Below, one piece after another: positions 1-9,067 of a stretch of 64,000 bases of DNA (its first letter is position 1; the number at the start of each line of letters is the position of its first letter). Below the pieces are notes generated by a model. The model did no database searches. It was not told the DNA's origin and saw only the letters and a list, made by a program, of their open reading frames with translations. A program made the position numbers and the translations under genes. This stretch comes from Phycisphaerales bacterium (GTDB taxonomy: Bacteria; Planctomycetota; Phycisphaerae; UBA1845; Fen-1342). The stretch covers positions 62,001 to 126,000 of the forward strand of contig JALHJL010000002.1 in the NCBI GenBank assembly GCA_022839625.1, read 5' to 3'.

Positions 1-3000
1 TCAGAGCAATGATCCTCCCGGCGTACCCACGCTGGCGCAGCAGTCGCGTGGCGGCCCAGCCATCCAATACGGGCATCTGCATGTCCATGAGAATCACATC
101 GAACGGCTGATTGGACGCTGCCGCCCGCAAGGCCGCCTCCGCCGCCTCCTGTCCGTTGGCGACTGCGGTCACATCCAGCCCAGCCTGCCGGAGCAGGTGC
201 GCGATCAGGCGCTGATTGTCCAGGCCGTCCTCGGCCAGGAGCACGCGCCCGCTGAGCGTCCGCAGGTCGCGCGAGCGGTGTATCCACACATCGCGCGTCG
301 CCGGGGCAACGGCGCGGTATTCGACGAGCTTCACTCCTTCCAGCGGTCCCGTGGCGATGGTCAACCGGAAGGTGCTCCCCTTTCCCGCCTCGCTTTCGAC
401 CGTGATCCGGCCGCCCAGCAACTCGGCGAGCCGCTGGCTGATGGACAATCCCAGGCCGGTGCCACCGAACTGGCGGTGGATCGTGGCGTCGCCCTGGGAG
501 AACGGTTGGAAGAGGCGCGCGAGCTGTTCCGGCGTCATGCCGATGCCGGTATCGATGATGTCGAATTGCAGCTCGCCCCCGCCGCCCGCCCGCGCGACGA
601 GGCGCACATCTCCCTCTTCAGTGAACTTGACGGCGTTGCCCACCAGGTTGATGAGAATCTGTCGGAGGCGCAAGGGGTCCGTGCGAATGGTCTCGGGGAC
701 CAGGCCCTCGGACGTCACCGTGAAGGCCAGGTTCTTGGCGGCGGCCCGCACGCGCATCAAGGACTCGACGTCGGCCAGCAGGTCCGGCACCGAGCAGGCC
801 GTCGTCTCGGTCTGCAACTTGCCCGCCTCGATCTTGGACAGGTCCAGGATGTCGCTGATGAGGTTGAGCAGGTGCTTGGCGTTGCGCGTGACCGTGTCGG
901 CGTGCCGCCCCAGCAGCTCGGACCCGAACTCGCAGCGCTTCGGACACCCGTCCGCGATCAACTCCACGTAGCCGAGAATCGCGGTCATCGGCGTGCGAAT
1001 CTCGTGGCTCATGTTCGCCAGGAACTCGCTCTTCGCCAAGTTGGCGGCCTCAGCCGCCTGCTGGGCGCGCTTCAGCTCGGCCTCGATCCGCTTGCGCTCG
1101 GTGATGTCGCGCATGATGCTCACGGCGTGCCAGCCGTCGGGCAGCTCGATCGCGGACAAGGAAAGCTCCACGGAGATCTCGTGCCCCTCCTTGTGGCGAC
1201 CCTGCAATTCCAGCGTCTTTCCCACCGCCGCGCCGCAGCCGGATTCGCGGAAATGAGCCAGCGCTCCGCTGCAAGGTCCGTGGTAGCGCTCCGGCGCCAG
1301 CAGAGTGTGCAGGTCTCGGCCAAAGACCTCTTCCGAACCATAACCGAAGACGCGCTCCGCGGCCGGGTTCCAGAACGAGATCGCTCCCTTGGGGTCCATC
1401 ATCACGATCGCGTCCTGAGCCGACTCCGTGATCGCCCGCATCCGCGCTTCGCTGGCCCGCAGGGCATCCTCGACCTGTTTGCGCTCGGTGATGTCGCGCA
1501 GCACGGCGCATACCCCCGCCACGTCCCCATTGTGGTCGCGATACACGGAGGCATTGCACAACACCGGAGTGCTGCGCCCGTCCCAGTGGCGGACTTCCAG
1601 CACGTGGTCCCGCACGGCCCCCCGCTCGAAGACCGTGGCACTGGCTGCGCGGGCCGCGGCGGCGTCCGTCGCGTAATCCGCAAAGGCCGTGCCCACGAGT
1701 TCGTCCCGGGTTCGGCCGGTCAGCAACTGGGTGGCGGCGTTGGCGTCCGTGATCGTCCCCTGACGGTTCAGAATCACGATCGGGTCCGGGCTGGCTTCGA
1801 TCAAACTGCGATTGTATTGGTTGGCCGCGCGCAGCGCTTCCTCCAACCGTCTGTTGTCGGTAATGTCAGCGATGAAGCCCTCCAAGGCCAAGAGCTCGCC
1901 AGTTGGCGCCAGTAGGCCGCGGCCCTGCTCCCAGACCCACTTCTCCTCATTGGCGATCGTGCGGATACGGTACGTCAGACGGAAGGGACGTTGCTCCCGC
2001 AGCGCGGTCTGGACGCCGTTCCACACATAGGCGGCGTCATCGGGGTGGATGAGCTGCCCGAAGGAAAGCGTGGCCGAGTCAATCAAGTCCGCGGGCTCGT
2101 ACCCAGTGAGGCCGCGGCAGCCCTCGCTGACGAATTCCATCGTCCACTTGCTGTCGTTCCGACAGCGATACGCCATCCCCGGCAAGTTGCTCATCAGCGT
2201 CGTCACGGACCGCCGGCTTTCGCGCAGCTCATGCTCCGACCGCTGCACGGCCGCCAGGAGGCCGTCCACCGTGCCCGCCAGGCGCGCCAACTCATCAGCG
2301 CCCTTCAGCGCCACCCGGGCCGAAAAATCGCCGCCGGCCGCAATCGCCTGCACGCCGCGGCTCAGCCGCGCAACACGCACCAGAACCAGGCGCTCGACCA
2401 ACAGCATGGCCAGCGCACCGAACACGAGCCCGGCGACGATGACTGCAATGAGGAGCGAACGCGCGCTGAGCTGACCCTGCTTGTAGATATCGCGCCCGGT
2501 TTCGACGCGCAGCAGGAGGGCCGGTGAGCCGTGGAGGTCCTCCAGGAGGGTGTAGCCCCGGATGGCGTCGCGGCTCGCCGGCTGCACCAGGGTCGCCGCG
2601 GACGTGGGCAAACTGCCCAGCGCGGTGCGGAAGTCCTCGGGCAACGCCGGATCATCGGCCCGCTGAAAGGCCAGAGACAGGTGCGTGACCAATGAAAGCT
2701 GTTCCGTCTTGGTTGCGTCCAGAGCGCGGGCCAGAATGAACACGCCGCGCGCCGGACCGCGGCCGTCGCTGGTCATGATCGGTCGTGCGGCGATCATCAA
2801 GGTGCAATCCGGCAGGAACAGGAGCCCTCGAAGACCTTCCTCCGTCCGGACGGGTTCGAGGAGCCGCTCATCGGGCGGCAAGTCCTGTTGCAGCAACGCA
2901 GGCAGCGCCGTCTCCGTTTCGGTCTCGAAGTCGAGTGCTTTGGCGTAGACAATCTGGCCGGACGGCCTCACGAACGCGAAGATGTTGACGCGCAGGTCAA

Positions 3001-3283
3001 TGAAAGCCGTCGGGGCCAGGTTCGACTCGACGTACTCCCGATTACCGTCCTCGATGAACGTGTAGGTGTCATCCCAGTTGGCCCAGTCCCCGGCCTTCCC
3101 ATACAGGTGGGCCACATCGTTCTCAAGCGTGTCCCGGGTCCGCTGGACCGCTTCGCGGACGCTGCGCTCCTCCAATCGTCCGAAGCTGTCCAACAGGATG
3201 CGCTGCGTGGTGGCTTCCAGCAGAGCGACCAAGCCGATGAGGGTCGCCCCGATGGCCACCAGCGTCTTCGTCCGCAGGGTCAT
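1..3283 (-). CDS. Hybrid sensor histidine kinase (CHASE4-HAMP-PAS-PAS-PAS-HisKA-HATPase-REC), 3' end beyond window
   Basis: The reading frame stays open from an ATG at 3283 to the left edge (about 1094 codons). Residues 5-25 and about 275-297 are membrane segments. Between them lies a CHASE4-type sensor with the signature WANWDDTY near residue 67. A HAMP linker follows, then three PAS domains (about 360-475, 485-600, 610-735). The phospho-acceptor motif NMSHEIRTPM is near residue 760. The ATPase has DTGIGM near 912 and GGTGLGLSI near 942. A receiver domain begins near 1014, with the phosphorylatable Asp in DVILMDMQMPVLDG near 1066, and runs into the edge. It is a membrane sensor for an extracytoplasmic ligand that I cannot name. 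Further receiver or Hpt domains could lie outside the window. No cognate output gene is visible. Confidence 0.93.
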   Translation of the reverse strand, partial: MTLRTKTLVAIGATLIGLVALLEATTQRILLDSFGRLEERSVREAVQRTRDTLENDVAHLYGKAGDWANWDDTYTFIEDGNREYVESNLAPTAFIDLRVNIFAFVRPSGQIVYAKALDFETETETALPALLQQDLPPDERLLEPVRTEEGLRGLLFLPDCTLMIAARPIMTSDGRGPARGVFILARALDATKTEQLSLVTHLSLAFQRADDPALPEDFRTALGSLPTSAATLVQPASRDAIRGYTLLEDLHGSPALLLRVETGRDIYKQGQLSARSLLIAVIVAGLVFGALAMLLVERLVLVRVARLSRGVQAIAAGGDFSARVALKGADELARLAGTVDGLLAAVQRSEHELRESRRSVTTLMSNLPGMAYRCRNDSKWTMEFVSEGCRGLTGYEPADLIDSATLSFGQLIHPDDAAYVWNGVQTALREQRPFRLTYRIRTIANEEKWVWEQGRGLLAPTGELLALEGFIADITDNRRLEEALRAANQYNRSLIEASPDPIVILNRQGTITDANAATQLLTGRTRDELVGTAFADYATDAAAARAASATVFERGAVRDHVLEVRHWDGRSTPVLCNASVYRDHNGDVAGVCAVLRDITERKQVEDALRASEARMRAITESAQDAIVMMDPKGAISFWNPAAERVFGYGSEEVFGRDLHTLLAPERYHGPCSGALAHFRESGCGAAVGKTLELQGRHKEGHEISVELSLSAIELPDGWHAVSIMRDITERKRIEAELKRAQQAAEAANLAKSEFLANMSHEIRTPMTAILGYVELIADGCPKRCEFGSELLGRHADTVTRNAKHLLNLISDILDLSKIEAGKLQTETTACSVPDLLADVESLMRVRAAAKNLAFTVTSEGLVPETIRTDPLRLRQILINLVGNAVKFTEEGDVRLVARAGGGGELQFDIIDTGIGMTPEQLARLFQPFSQGDATIHRQFGGTGLGLSISQRLAELLGGRITVESEAGKGSTFRLTIATGPLEGVKLVEYRAVAPATRDVWIHRSRDLRTLSGRVLLAEDGLDNQRLIAHLLRQAGLDVTAVANGQEAAEAALRAAASNQPFDVILMDMQMPVLDGWAATRLLRQRGYAGRIIAL

Positions 3284-3514
3284 CCGTTTGTCCTGGCCCG
3301 GTTCGTCGCGAGCGCGCCGGACTGCCGAAGCAGCTTGTGACCATTGCGCCGAACCCCTGCATGGGCGCACGCCGCCGCAGGTTCGCGCAACGACTTGGCT
3401 TAACTCGTACTGGATAGATCGGAGAGCACCCGCCCCGACATCAGGATCGCTGCAAAGTCGCGGTGCGCGCCCCCGGCGCGCCGGGGTCTCATATTCGCTG
3501 CTTGGGGGTTTGTC

Positions 3515-5326
3515 CTACCCCTTCACCCCCGTCACCACCACGCCGCGCAAGAACGCCTTCTGGGCCGCGAAAAAGACGAACAGCATCGGAACCATCATGA
3601 GCGTACTGGCGGCCATCATGTAGTGCGGGAACTTGTAGCCGAAGCTGGTCTTGAAGCTGAAGAGCCCATAGGCCAGGGTCTGATACTCGTCGGTGTTGAG
3701 GTACAGCAGCGGCCCCATAAAGTCGTTCCACGTACCCATAAACGTGAACACCGTGACCGTGACCACCGCCGGCCGCGCCATCGGCAGCATGATGTGCCAG
3801 AACGTGCCCAGCGGGCCGCAGCCGTCGATGCGGGCGGCGTCCTCCAGGTCCAGCGGAATCGTCATGAAGAACTGCCGGTAGAGGAACACGAAGAAGGCCG
3901 ACGTCGCCAGGAAGCTGGGCACGATCAGCGGGTAGTACGTGTCCAGCCACCCGATCTTGACGTACAGGACGTACGTGGGCAGGAACGTGATGGTGGCGGG
4001 CAGCATCAGCGTAGCCAGCACGACGAGGAACAACGCATCTCGGCCGCGAAAACTCAGCCGCGCAAAGGCATAGCCGACTAGGCCGCAACTGAGCACGTTG
4101 CCCAGGATGCACAACGCGGTGATGAACAGCGTGTTGAGCACGTACTTGTGGAGCGGCTCGGCCCCGAAAACTCGGACGTAGTTCGCCCACTGGGGTGCCA
4201 GCGTCCGCGTGCAGGTCACACGATCGGACGCGACCACTGCGGTGTCCGCCGGCGAGACGGTCTGCAATGCGACCTGGCCCGCCGGCGCCGCGACATCGGT
4301 TCGCAGGGCCACCGTCAGCGCCTGCCCGAGCCACGTAATGCGGAATTCCTGTTTCGTGACGACGGTCACGTCGGCGGCAGGCACGAGCCACTCGCGCAGC
4401 TCGCCCAGCACGGCCACTTCGCGCGGACTGCCGTCAGTGTCGTCGTAACGGGTCGGTCTGACCTCCACCCCGCGCCCCTCGCGCTGGAGCCAGTAGCGCG
4501 TGCGCGTCCGCGGTTCGATGGGCAAGTCGCGGGCATCGGCCGGCACCGCCGCGCCCGAGATGAAACGCACTCGACAAACGCCGGCCGGAGCGTAACGCTC
4601 CAGAATCTCGATCGGCAGCTCGAGGCCATCCAGCGATGCAAGGGCCAGGCCCGGACCCGACATGCCGGAATACCCGCCGTAGCGGATTCGGGCCTCCGCC
4701 ACATAGAAGGGCGCACCCGGCTCCTTGATGCGCAGGAGTCGGTCGCCTGGCACCTCGGGCGGGTCCGCCGGCGTCACGTCGATTGGCAGTTCCTGGTCAA
4801 GGACCAGCAACACCTGCTCGGAAACCGACTCCGCGCGCACCTCTCCCGGCCGCACGGCGACAGTGCACTCCGTGCCCAATTGGTAGACGCGCACGAGTCC
4901 CACCGCGTCGGAGTCAGCGGGCTCAGGAGCCGAGACGGCGCGCCGCACTCCGCCGATGGACGCTACATAACTGGTCCGCTCGGCCCTTTCCAACTCGTCC
5001 CCGGGCCAATAGAAGTGGGGCTCGTCCCCGTCGCCGACCGGCCTGACTCTCCGCCAACCCAGCCCGTCGCGGCCGGCTCCCGGCGCAGCAGTACTCCCGC
5101 GATCAAGAACCCGCACGCTCCACTTGCGCCCGGCGTCGGTGACATGGTGCGACTCGGCCCACGGCAGCCACTCGGGTCGCTCCGTCAAGACGCGATCGGC
5201 GGTCTTCAGGCTGGACAGGACAAGCCACACCAGCGGCAGCGCGATGGGGATTCCGCCCAGGATCAGGACCAGAGTCACGAGACTGCGCTGCAAGTGCTCC
5301 GTCGCTGGCTTGGAGAGCCGGCTCAT
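3515..5326 (-). CDS. MalG-type carbohydrate ABC transporter permease with large extracytoplasmic insert
   Basis: The protein has 603 residues against about 280 for ordinary MalG-type permeases. Residues 14-40 are a first membrane helix. Residues 395-603 are the usual permease core with five helices and the EAA loop EDAARIDGCGPLGTFWHIML at about 495-514, which contacts the ATPase. Roughly residues 60-370 are an added beta-rich, charged domain between helix 1 and helix 2, which topology places outside the membrane. Its ATG overlaps the stop of the upstream binding-protein/permease fusion by ATGA, so the two are translationally coupled partners. No ABC ATPase gene lies nearby, so a shared ATPase such as a MsmK/UgpC type is probably encoded elsewhere. 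Substrate is unknown; a sugar is inferred from the family. Confidence 0.9.
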   Translation of the reverse strand: MSRLSKPATEHLQRSLVTLVLILGGIPIALPLVWLVLSSLKTADRVLTERPEWLPWAESHHVTDAGRKWSVRVLDRGSTAAPGAGRDGLGWRRVRPVGDGDEPHFYWPGDELERAERTSYVASIGGVRRAVSAPEPADSDAVGLVRVYQLGTECTVAVRPGEVRAESVSEQVLLVLDQELPIDVTPADPPEVPGDRLLRIKEPGAPFYVAEARIRYGGYSGMSGPGLALASLDGLELPIEILERYAPAGVCRVRFISGAAVPADARDLPIEPRTRTRYWLQREGRGVEVRPTRYDDTDGSPREVAVLGELREWLVPAADVTVVTKQEFRITWLGQALTVALRTDVAAPAGQVALQTVSPADTAVVASDRVTCTRTLAPQWANYVRVFGAEPLHKYVLNTLFITALCILGNVLSCGLVGYAFARLSFRGRDALFLVVLATLMLPATITFLPTYVLYVKIGWLDTYYPLIVPSFLATSAFFVFLYRQFFMTIPLDLEDAARIDGCGPLGTFWHIMLPMARPAVVTVTVFTFMGTWNDFMGPLLYLNTDEYQTLAYGLFSFKTSFGYKFPHYMMAASTLMMVPMLFVFFAAQKAFLRGVVVTGVKG

Positions 5327-8190
5327 CGCGCACCCCCTCCGCCGCCAGCGTCGTTCGGTTCGCCTGTAGCGCCCGACCTCCGTGTCCAGCGTGGACCGGC
5401 ACGATGGCCTTCATTACGCCGGACACGGAGGTCAGGCGCTACAGAGACCGCGGGCGCGCAGAAGCGAAGGGCCCCGCCTCGGCCCCCCGGCGGCTCGACC
5501 CCTTGGCCCCTTGGCCTCTTGCCCCCTTGGCCCCTCGACCCCTCATAATACACCCACACGGGCGAGCTCTTGAACACCAGCGCGGTCAGCACCAGGAGGA
5601 TCGCGAACAGAATCCACGCCAGGGCCGCGGCGTAGCCGAAACGGTAGCGGTTTACGGCTTCGTTAAAGAGGTGCAGGACATAGAACAGAGTGCTGTTCCG
5701 CGGGCCGCCCTCGGACTCGAAGAGCACGTAGGCCGCCGTGAACACCTGGAACGAGCCGATGATGCCCATGATGAGCATGAAGAACAGCACCGGCGAGATC
5801 ATGGGCAGCGTGACGTGCCGCAGTTGACGCAGTTTGCCGGCTCCGTCCACCTCCGCCGCTTCGTAGAGCTGCGTCGGAATCCCTTGCAGGCTGCCCAGGT
5901 AGATGATCATGCTGCCGCCGATCGCCCACACGCTCATCACGATGAACATCCACATCGCGGCGGGAATCCCCAGCACCGGCTCGGCCGATACCGGCCATAG
6001 CGGCGGGTGCTGCCACCCGAGCAGGCGGAGCACGTGATTCACCCAGCCCGCGTCCGGGTTGAACAAGTAGAAGTAGAGCACGACGACCGCGACGATCGGC
6101 AAGACGGACGGCACGAAGTAGAACGTCCGCCACAGGCTGATGCCGCGCAGCCTGGTGTTCATGAGCAGCGCCAGGCCCAGCCCCCCCAGTACGTGCAACG
6201 GCACGACGATGATCGTGTAGCGCAGCGTGGCCCCCAGGGCCGTGTAGAACAGCGGATCGTCGCCCGTGAGCGCCCGCCGGTAGTTCTCAAGCCCAACATA
6301 CCTGGCATCGCTCAGCCGCGTCAGACTCTGCCAATCACACAAGCTAAGCCCCACCGAGAACAGAATGGGGCCCAGCGTGAGGCCCACAAACCCGACCAGC
6401 CACGGACTGATCAGGAGGTAGCCCCAGAACTGCTGGCGGCGCTCCAGCGGACCAAGGGGCGCCGCGTGACGAACAGCGCGCCAGGCCGCGAGCACCGCAC
6501 CTGCCAGCGCCACGCCCGCGACCGGCAGCCACAGAGGCCAGGCCACCGCGTCGGCGTGCGCACGGCCCAGATGCTGACCCCACCGATACGCCCGGTTAGC
6601 GCGGGCGTGGATGTCCGCCACGGCGTGGTCCAGGGCCGCCCGGTGCAGCGCCGCAGTCTCCGCGTCGGACGGCGCGCGCCGGTGGGCACGAGTGAACGCC
6701 TTGAACTGATCGTCCGTGAAGCTGCGCAGGTAGAACAGCTCGCTCAAGCCGTCGTTGATGGCCTTGTACACGTCGTCGTGGCGAACCGTGGCGGCCTCGG
6801 GGAGGAAGACGTAGCCGGTCTGCTGAAGGCCGCTTTGCGTGTCCGTGACGGGGAAGCTGACGTCGTGCACCATGGCCCAGTCCGAATCGGGCTTCGCCGC
6901 CGGATCGAGGAAATGGTCTTCGCTCAGCGCGATGCTGCGCCGGGCCGGCACAAACAGCGGCCACTTGCTGAGGATCGCGGCACCGCGCCGGCCCGAGAAC
7001 CACTTCACGAACTCGAAGGCAGCTTGCGGGTGCCGGCTCTGGCGGGACACGGCATAGCCGAACGGCTTGACCAGGCTGGCGCGGGTGCCGTCCGGTCCCT
7101 TCGGCAACGGCGCCACGTCCCAATCGAAGTCCCGGACCTGGTCGCGCACGTCGATCAGCGCGAAAACGCCGTACAGAAACATCGCCAGCCGGCCACTCCG
7201 GAACGATACGGCGCCACCCGCGCCCGGGGCGGTCGCGGCGCGCGGCTGACACTGGTTCGTGACGGCCACGTCATAGAGGAACTCGAGCGCGGCGTGGGTT
7301 CGGAGGGCGGTCAGATCCACGCGCTCGGTCGGGAGCCCGCGGTCAACCAGGTAGCGTCCGCCGCTCTGCCGGATGAAGATCTCGGGCCCGTACTGCCAGG
7401 TGGCGAACTGCGTGCCGTACTCGTAGGGCGTCCCGTCGGCCTGGGGGTTTCGCTGATACATCACCCAGCCGCGCTCGTCGCGCAGCAGTCGGCCGCGCTC
7501 GTCGCGCGCGGGGACACGCAGCGGGCATCCGTGCCGGTCGCGGGTCAGGGCGACGGCCCGCTCGCGGAAGCCGTGCCAGTCCCAGTCCTCGTCCGGATAG
7601 GGCACGTTGTACTTGTCGAAGAGCGTCTTGTTGTAGAAGACGAAGAAGTTGAGGTACCACGTCGGCAGGGCATACACCTCGCCGTGCGCGCCGCGAAACG
7701 CATCCAGCGCAAACTCGAAAAAGTCCGGCTGGCAGGCACGCCCGTCGTCGGCCGCCTGCACTTCGGCGGGCAGCGTCGGCCCTGCGCCGGTAATGTCGCT
7801 CAGCAGCTCCGGGTCGGCGGCGACAAACGGCTGGAGATCGAGCAGCGCATCCGCTTCGACGTAGTAGTACAGCTTGTCGAACTCAACCTGGATGACATCC
7901 GGCGCGACGCCGCCGGCGATCATCGTATCCACCTTCCGGTCCGTGCCCCCGCCGCGCAGCACCTTCAGGTCGATCGCCGGATGATCGCGCTCGAACCCCT
8001 CCTCGATGGCCTGCCACATCTGTCGGTCGCGTTCGACGAAGCCGCCAACCACCGTGATGACGGTTCTGGGACGGCCGGTGGTCGGGTCGGGACCCGAAAC
8101 GGCAGGCTGCGGCAGAAGCCAGTAGAGGACGAAGACCAACAGCACCAGGCCGCCGAGCAGCCAACGGATTGGATCGGCGCTGCGTACCAT
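5323..8190 (-). CDS. Extracellular solute-binding protein fused to MalF-type ABC permease
   Basis: This 955-residue protein joins two components that are normally separate. A membrane anchor (about residues 10-28) is followed by a family-1-like solute-binding domain (about 40-510; for example YALPTWYLNFFVFYNKTLF). A helix near 565-585 leads into a MalF-type permease with the EAA motif EAAEVDGAGKLRQL near residue 777. The normal permease end, VWVYYEG, falls near residue 880. The last 75 residues are Gly/Arg/Pro-rich and are encoded by a palindromic repeat plus CCCTTGGC-like short repeats, so they look acquired. I prefer the ATG at 8190 over the upstream in-frame start at 8247 because the membrane anchor follows directly. 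It is a probable sugar importer working with the coupled MalG-type permease. Confidence 0.9.
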   Translation of the reverse strand: MVRSADPIRWLLGGLVLLVFVLYWLLPQPAVSGPDPTTGRPRTVITVVGGFVERDRQMWQAIEEGFERDHPAIDLKVLRGGGTDRKVDTMIAGGVAPDVIQVEFDKLYYYVEADALLDLQPFVAADPELLSDITGAGPTLPAEVQAADDGRACQPDFFEFALDAFRGAHGEVYALPTWYLNFFVFYNKTLFDKYNVPYPDEDWDWHGFRERAVALTRDRHGCPLRVPARDERGRLLRDERGWVMYQRNPQADGTPYEYGTQFATWQYGPEIFIRQSGGRYLVDRGLPTERVDLTALRTHAALEFLYDVAVTNQCQPRAATAPGAGGAVSFRSGRLAMFLYGVFALIDVRDQVRDFDWDVAPLPKGPDGTRASLVKPFGYAVSRQSRHPQAAFEFVKWFSGRRGAAILSKWPLFVPARRSIALSEDHFLDPAAKPDSDWAMVHDVSFPVTDTQSGLQQTGYVFLPEAATVRHDDVYKAINDGLSELFYLRSFTDDQFKAFTRAHRRAPSDAETAALHRAALDHAVADIHARANRAYRWGQHLGRAHADAVAWPLWLPVAGVALAGAVLAAWRAVRHAAPLGPLERRQQFWGYLLISPWLVGFVGLTLGPILFSVGLSLCDWQSLTRLSDARYVGLENYRRALTGDDPLFYTALGATLRYTIIVVPLHVLGGLGLALLMNTRLRGISLWRTFYFVPSVLPIVAVVVLYFYLFNPDAGWVNHVLRLLGWQHPPLWPVSAEPVLGIPAAMWMFIVMSVWAIGGSMIIYLGSLQGIPTQLYEAAEVDGAGKLRQLRHVTLPMISPVLFFMLIMGIIGSFQVFTAAYVLFESEGGPRNSTLFYVLHLFNEAVNRYRFGYAAALAWILFAILLVLTALVFKSSPVWVYYEGSRGQGGKRPRGQGVEPPGGRGGALRFCAPAVSVAPDLRVRRNEGHRAGPRWTRRSGATGEPNDAGGGGGAR
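5364..5444. repeat. Long inverted repeat inside the 3' end of the fusion permease gene
   Basis: Positions 5364-5387 and 5421-5444 are 24-base inverted arms with one mismatch, separated by 33 bases. The element lies wholly within the coding frame of the fusion permease, beyond the normal end of the MalF domain. Its arm begins with the motif GTAGCGCCCG, similar to repeats near 47306-47379. Confidence 0.9.
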
Positions 8191-8199
8191 CGGCGACGC

Positions 8200-8205
8200 A
8201 TTGTA
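8200..8205 (-). promoter_or_regulatory. Possible -10 element for the ABC transporter operon
   Basis: The minus strand reads TACAAT at 8205-8200, only ten bases before the ATG at 8190. No good -35 box and no ribosome-binding site are visible. If used, it would give an almost leaderless mRNA. A CGCCGG/CCGGCG hairpin at 8229-8244 lies just upstream but lacks a T tract. Confidence 0.25.
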
Positions 8206-8291
8206 CACGACCCCCGCGGGTCCCGGCGCGCCGGCCCCCCGGCGCACGTAGCGGTGCTTGGCAGATCGCGGTCACCGGCCGGTCCCGTCGC

Positions 8292-8768
8292 CTACGGCTT
8301 CGTTCCGACCTCGGCCGCCTCGAACGAGACGATCGCCCGATGCAGCTCGTCCGCCGACGTCGCCTGGGCCACCGCGTCCCGGAATTCCTCAATGTTCATC
8401 AGCCGGCTGATCTTGGCCAGGGCCTGAATGTGCGGGCCGGTCTGGTCCGGCGGGCTCAGCAGGAGCACCACGAACGTCACAGGCCGACCGTCCAGGCTCT
8501 GAAAATCGACCGGCGTGGCGGGCTTGCCGGCCGAAATGACCAGGCGATCGCACGCATCGGACTTACCGTGGGGGATCGCCAGACCGTACCCGATGCCGGT
8601 GGTCCGCTCGGCCTCGCGCTTCAGAACGGCTTGAAGCGCCCCCTGGCGATCACGGAGCGCCCCTCTCTCCGCGAGCACGTCCACCAGTTCCGTGATGACG
8701 CCGGTCTTGTCCGAGGCAGCCAGGGGTACGCGGATGCGATCGGGCGTCAGGATTCTGCTCAGTTCCAT
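8292..8768 (-). CDS. PTS EIIA domain protein (fructose/nitrogen type, PtsN-like)
   Basis: The 158-residue protein matches the PTS EIIA type-2 fold along its length. The phosphorylatable His lies in the family motif GYGLAIPHGKS near residues 60-70. Such stand-alone EIIA proteins accept phosphate from HPr or NPr and usually regulate rather than transport. It lies 101 bases upstream of the ABC transporter operon on the same strand, so a role in sensing or gating sugar uptake is possible but inferred. No EIIB or EIIC genes are present, which supports a regulatory rather than a transport role. Confidence 0.88.
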   Translation of the reverse strand: MELSRILTPDRIRVPLAASDKTGVITELVDVLAERGALRDRQGALQAVLKREAERTTGIGYGLAIPHGKSDACDRLVISAGKPATPVDFQSLDGRPVTFVVLLLSPPDQTGPHIQALAKISRLMNIEEFRDAVAQATSADELHRAIVSFEAAEVGTKP

Positions 8769-8911
8769 GCCTCGTTCCGGCTCAAGTCCAGTCGCGCCCG
8801 CCGCCAGACCGCGCTTCTCACAGAGCCGCGTTCGCCGAAGCCTGTGCTTCCGCGCTCCCAGCCGACCTCACAGGGCCGGCCCGGCTTCTCGGGCGGGCAA
8901 ACAAACCGTGT

Positions 8912-8940
8912 AGTATAGCCCGTCCAGGCGACAGATTCCA
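8912..8940 (-). promoter_or_regulatory. Candidate sigma70-type promoter for the EIIA gene, in the 299-base gap 8769-9067
   Basis: On the minus strand a TATACT box (8917-8912) follows TGGAAT (8940-8935) with a 17-base spacer. The -10 matches consensus at five of six positions, the -35 at only three. It would give a leader of about 135 bases before the ATG at 8768. I see no other feature in this gap. Confidence 0.3.
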
Positions 8941-9067
8941 GGTGGTCCCGGCGTTCGCCCGCGCATTCCTGCTCCCCTTGGCCTCGGTCGCCAGGGGGCA
9001 CCCACGCCTTGCACGGCGGCGGCCCGGCGGAAAGCCTGATTCCCGGACCAGAAGGACCGGACCGGGC

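Noticed and set aside
8229..8244. Terminator between the EIIA and ABC genes
   Set aside because: The hairpin is strong, but no T tract follows in either direction.
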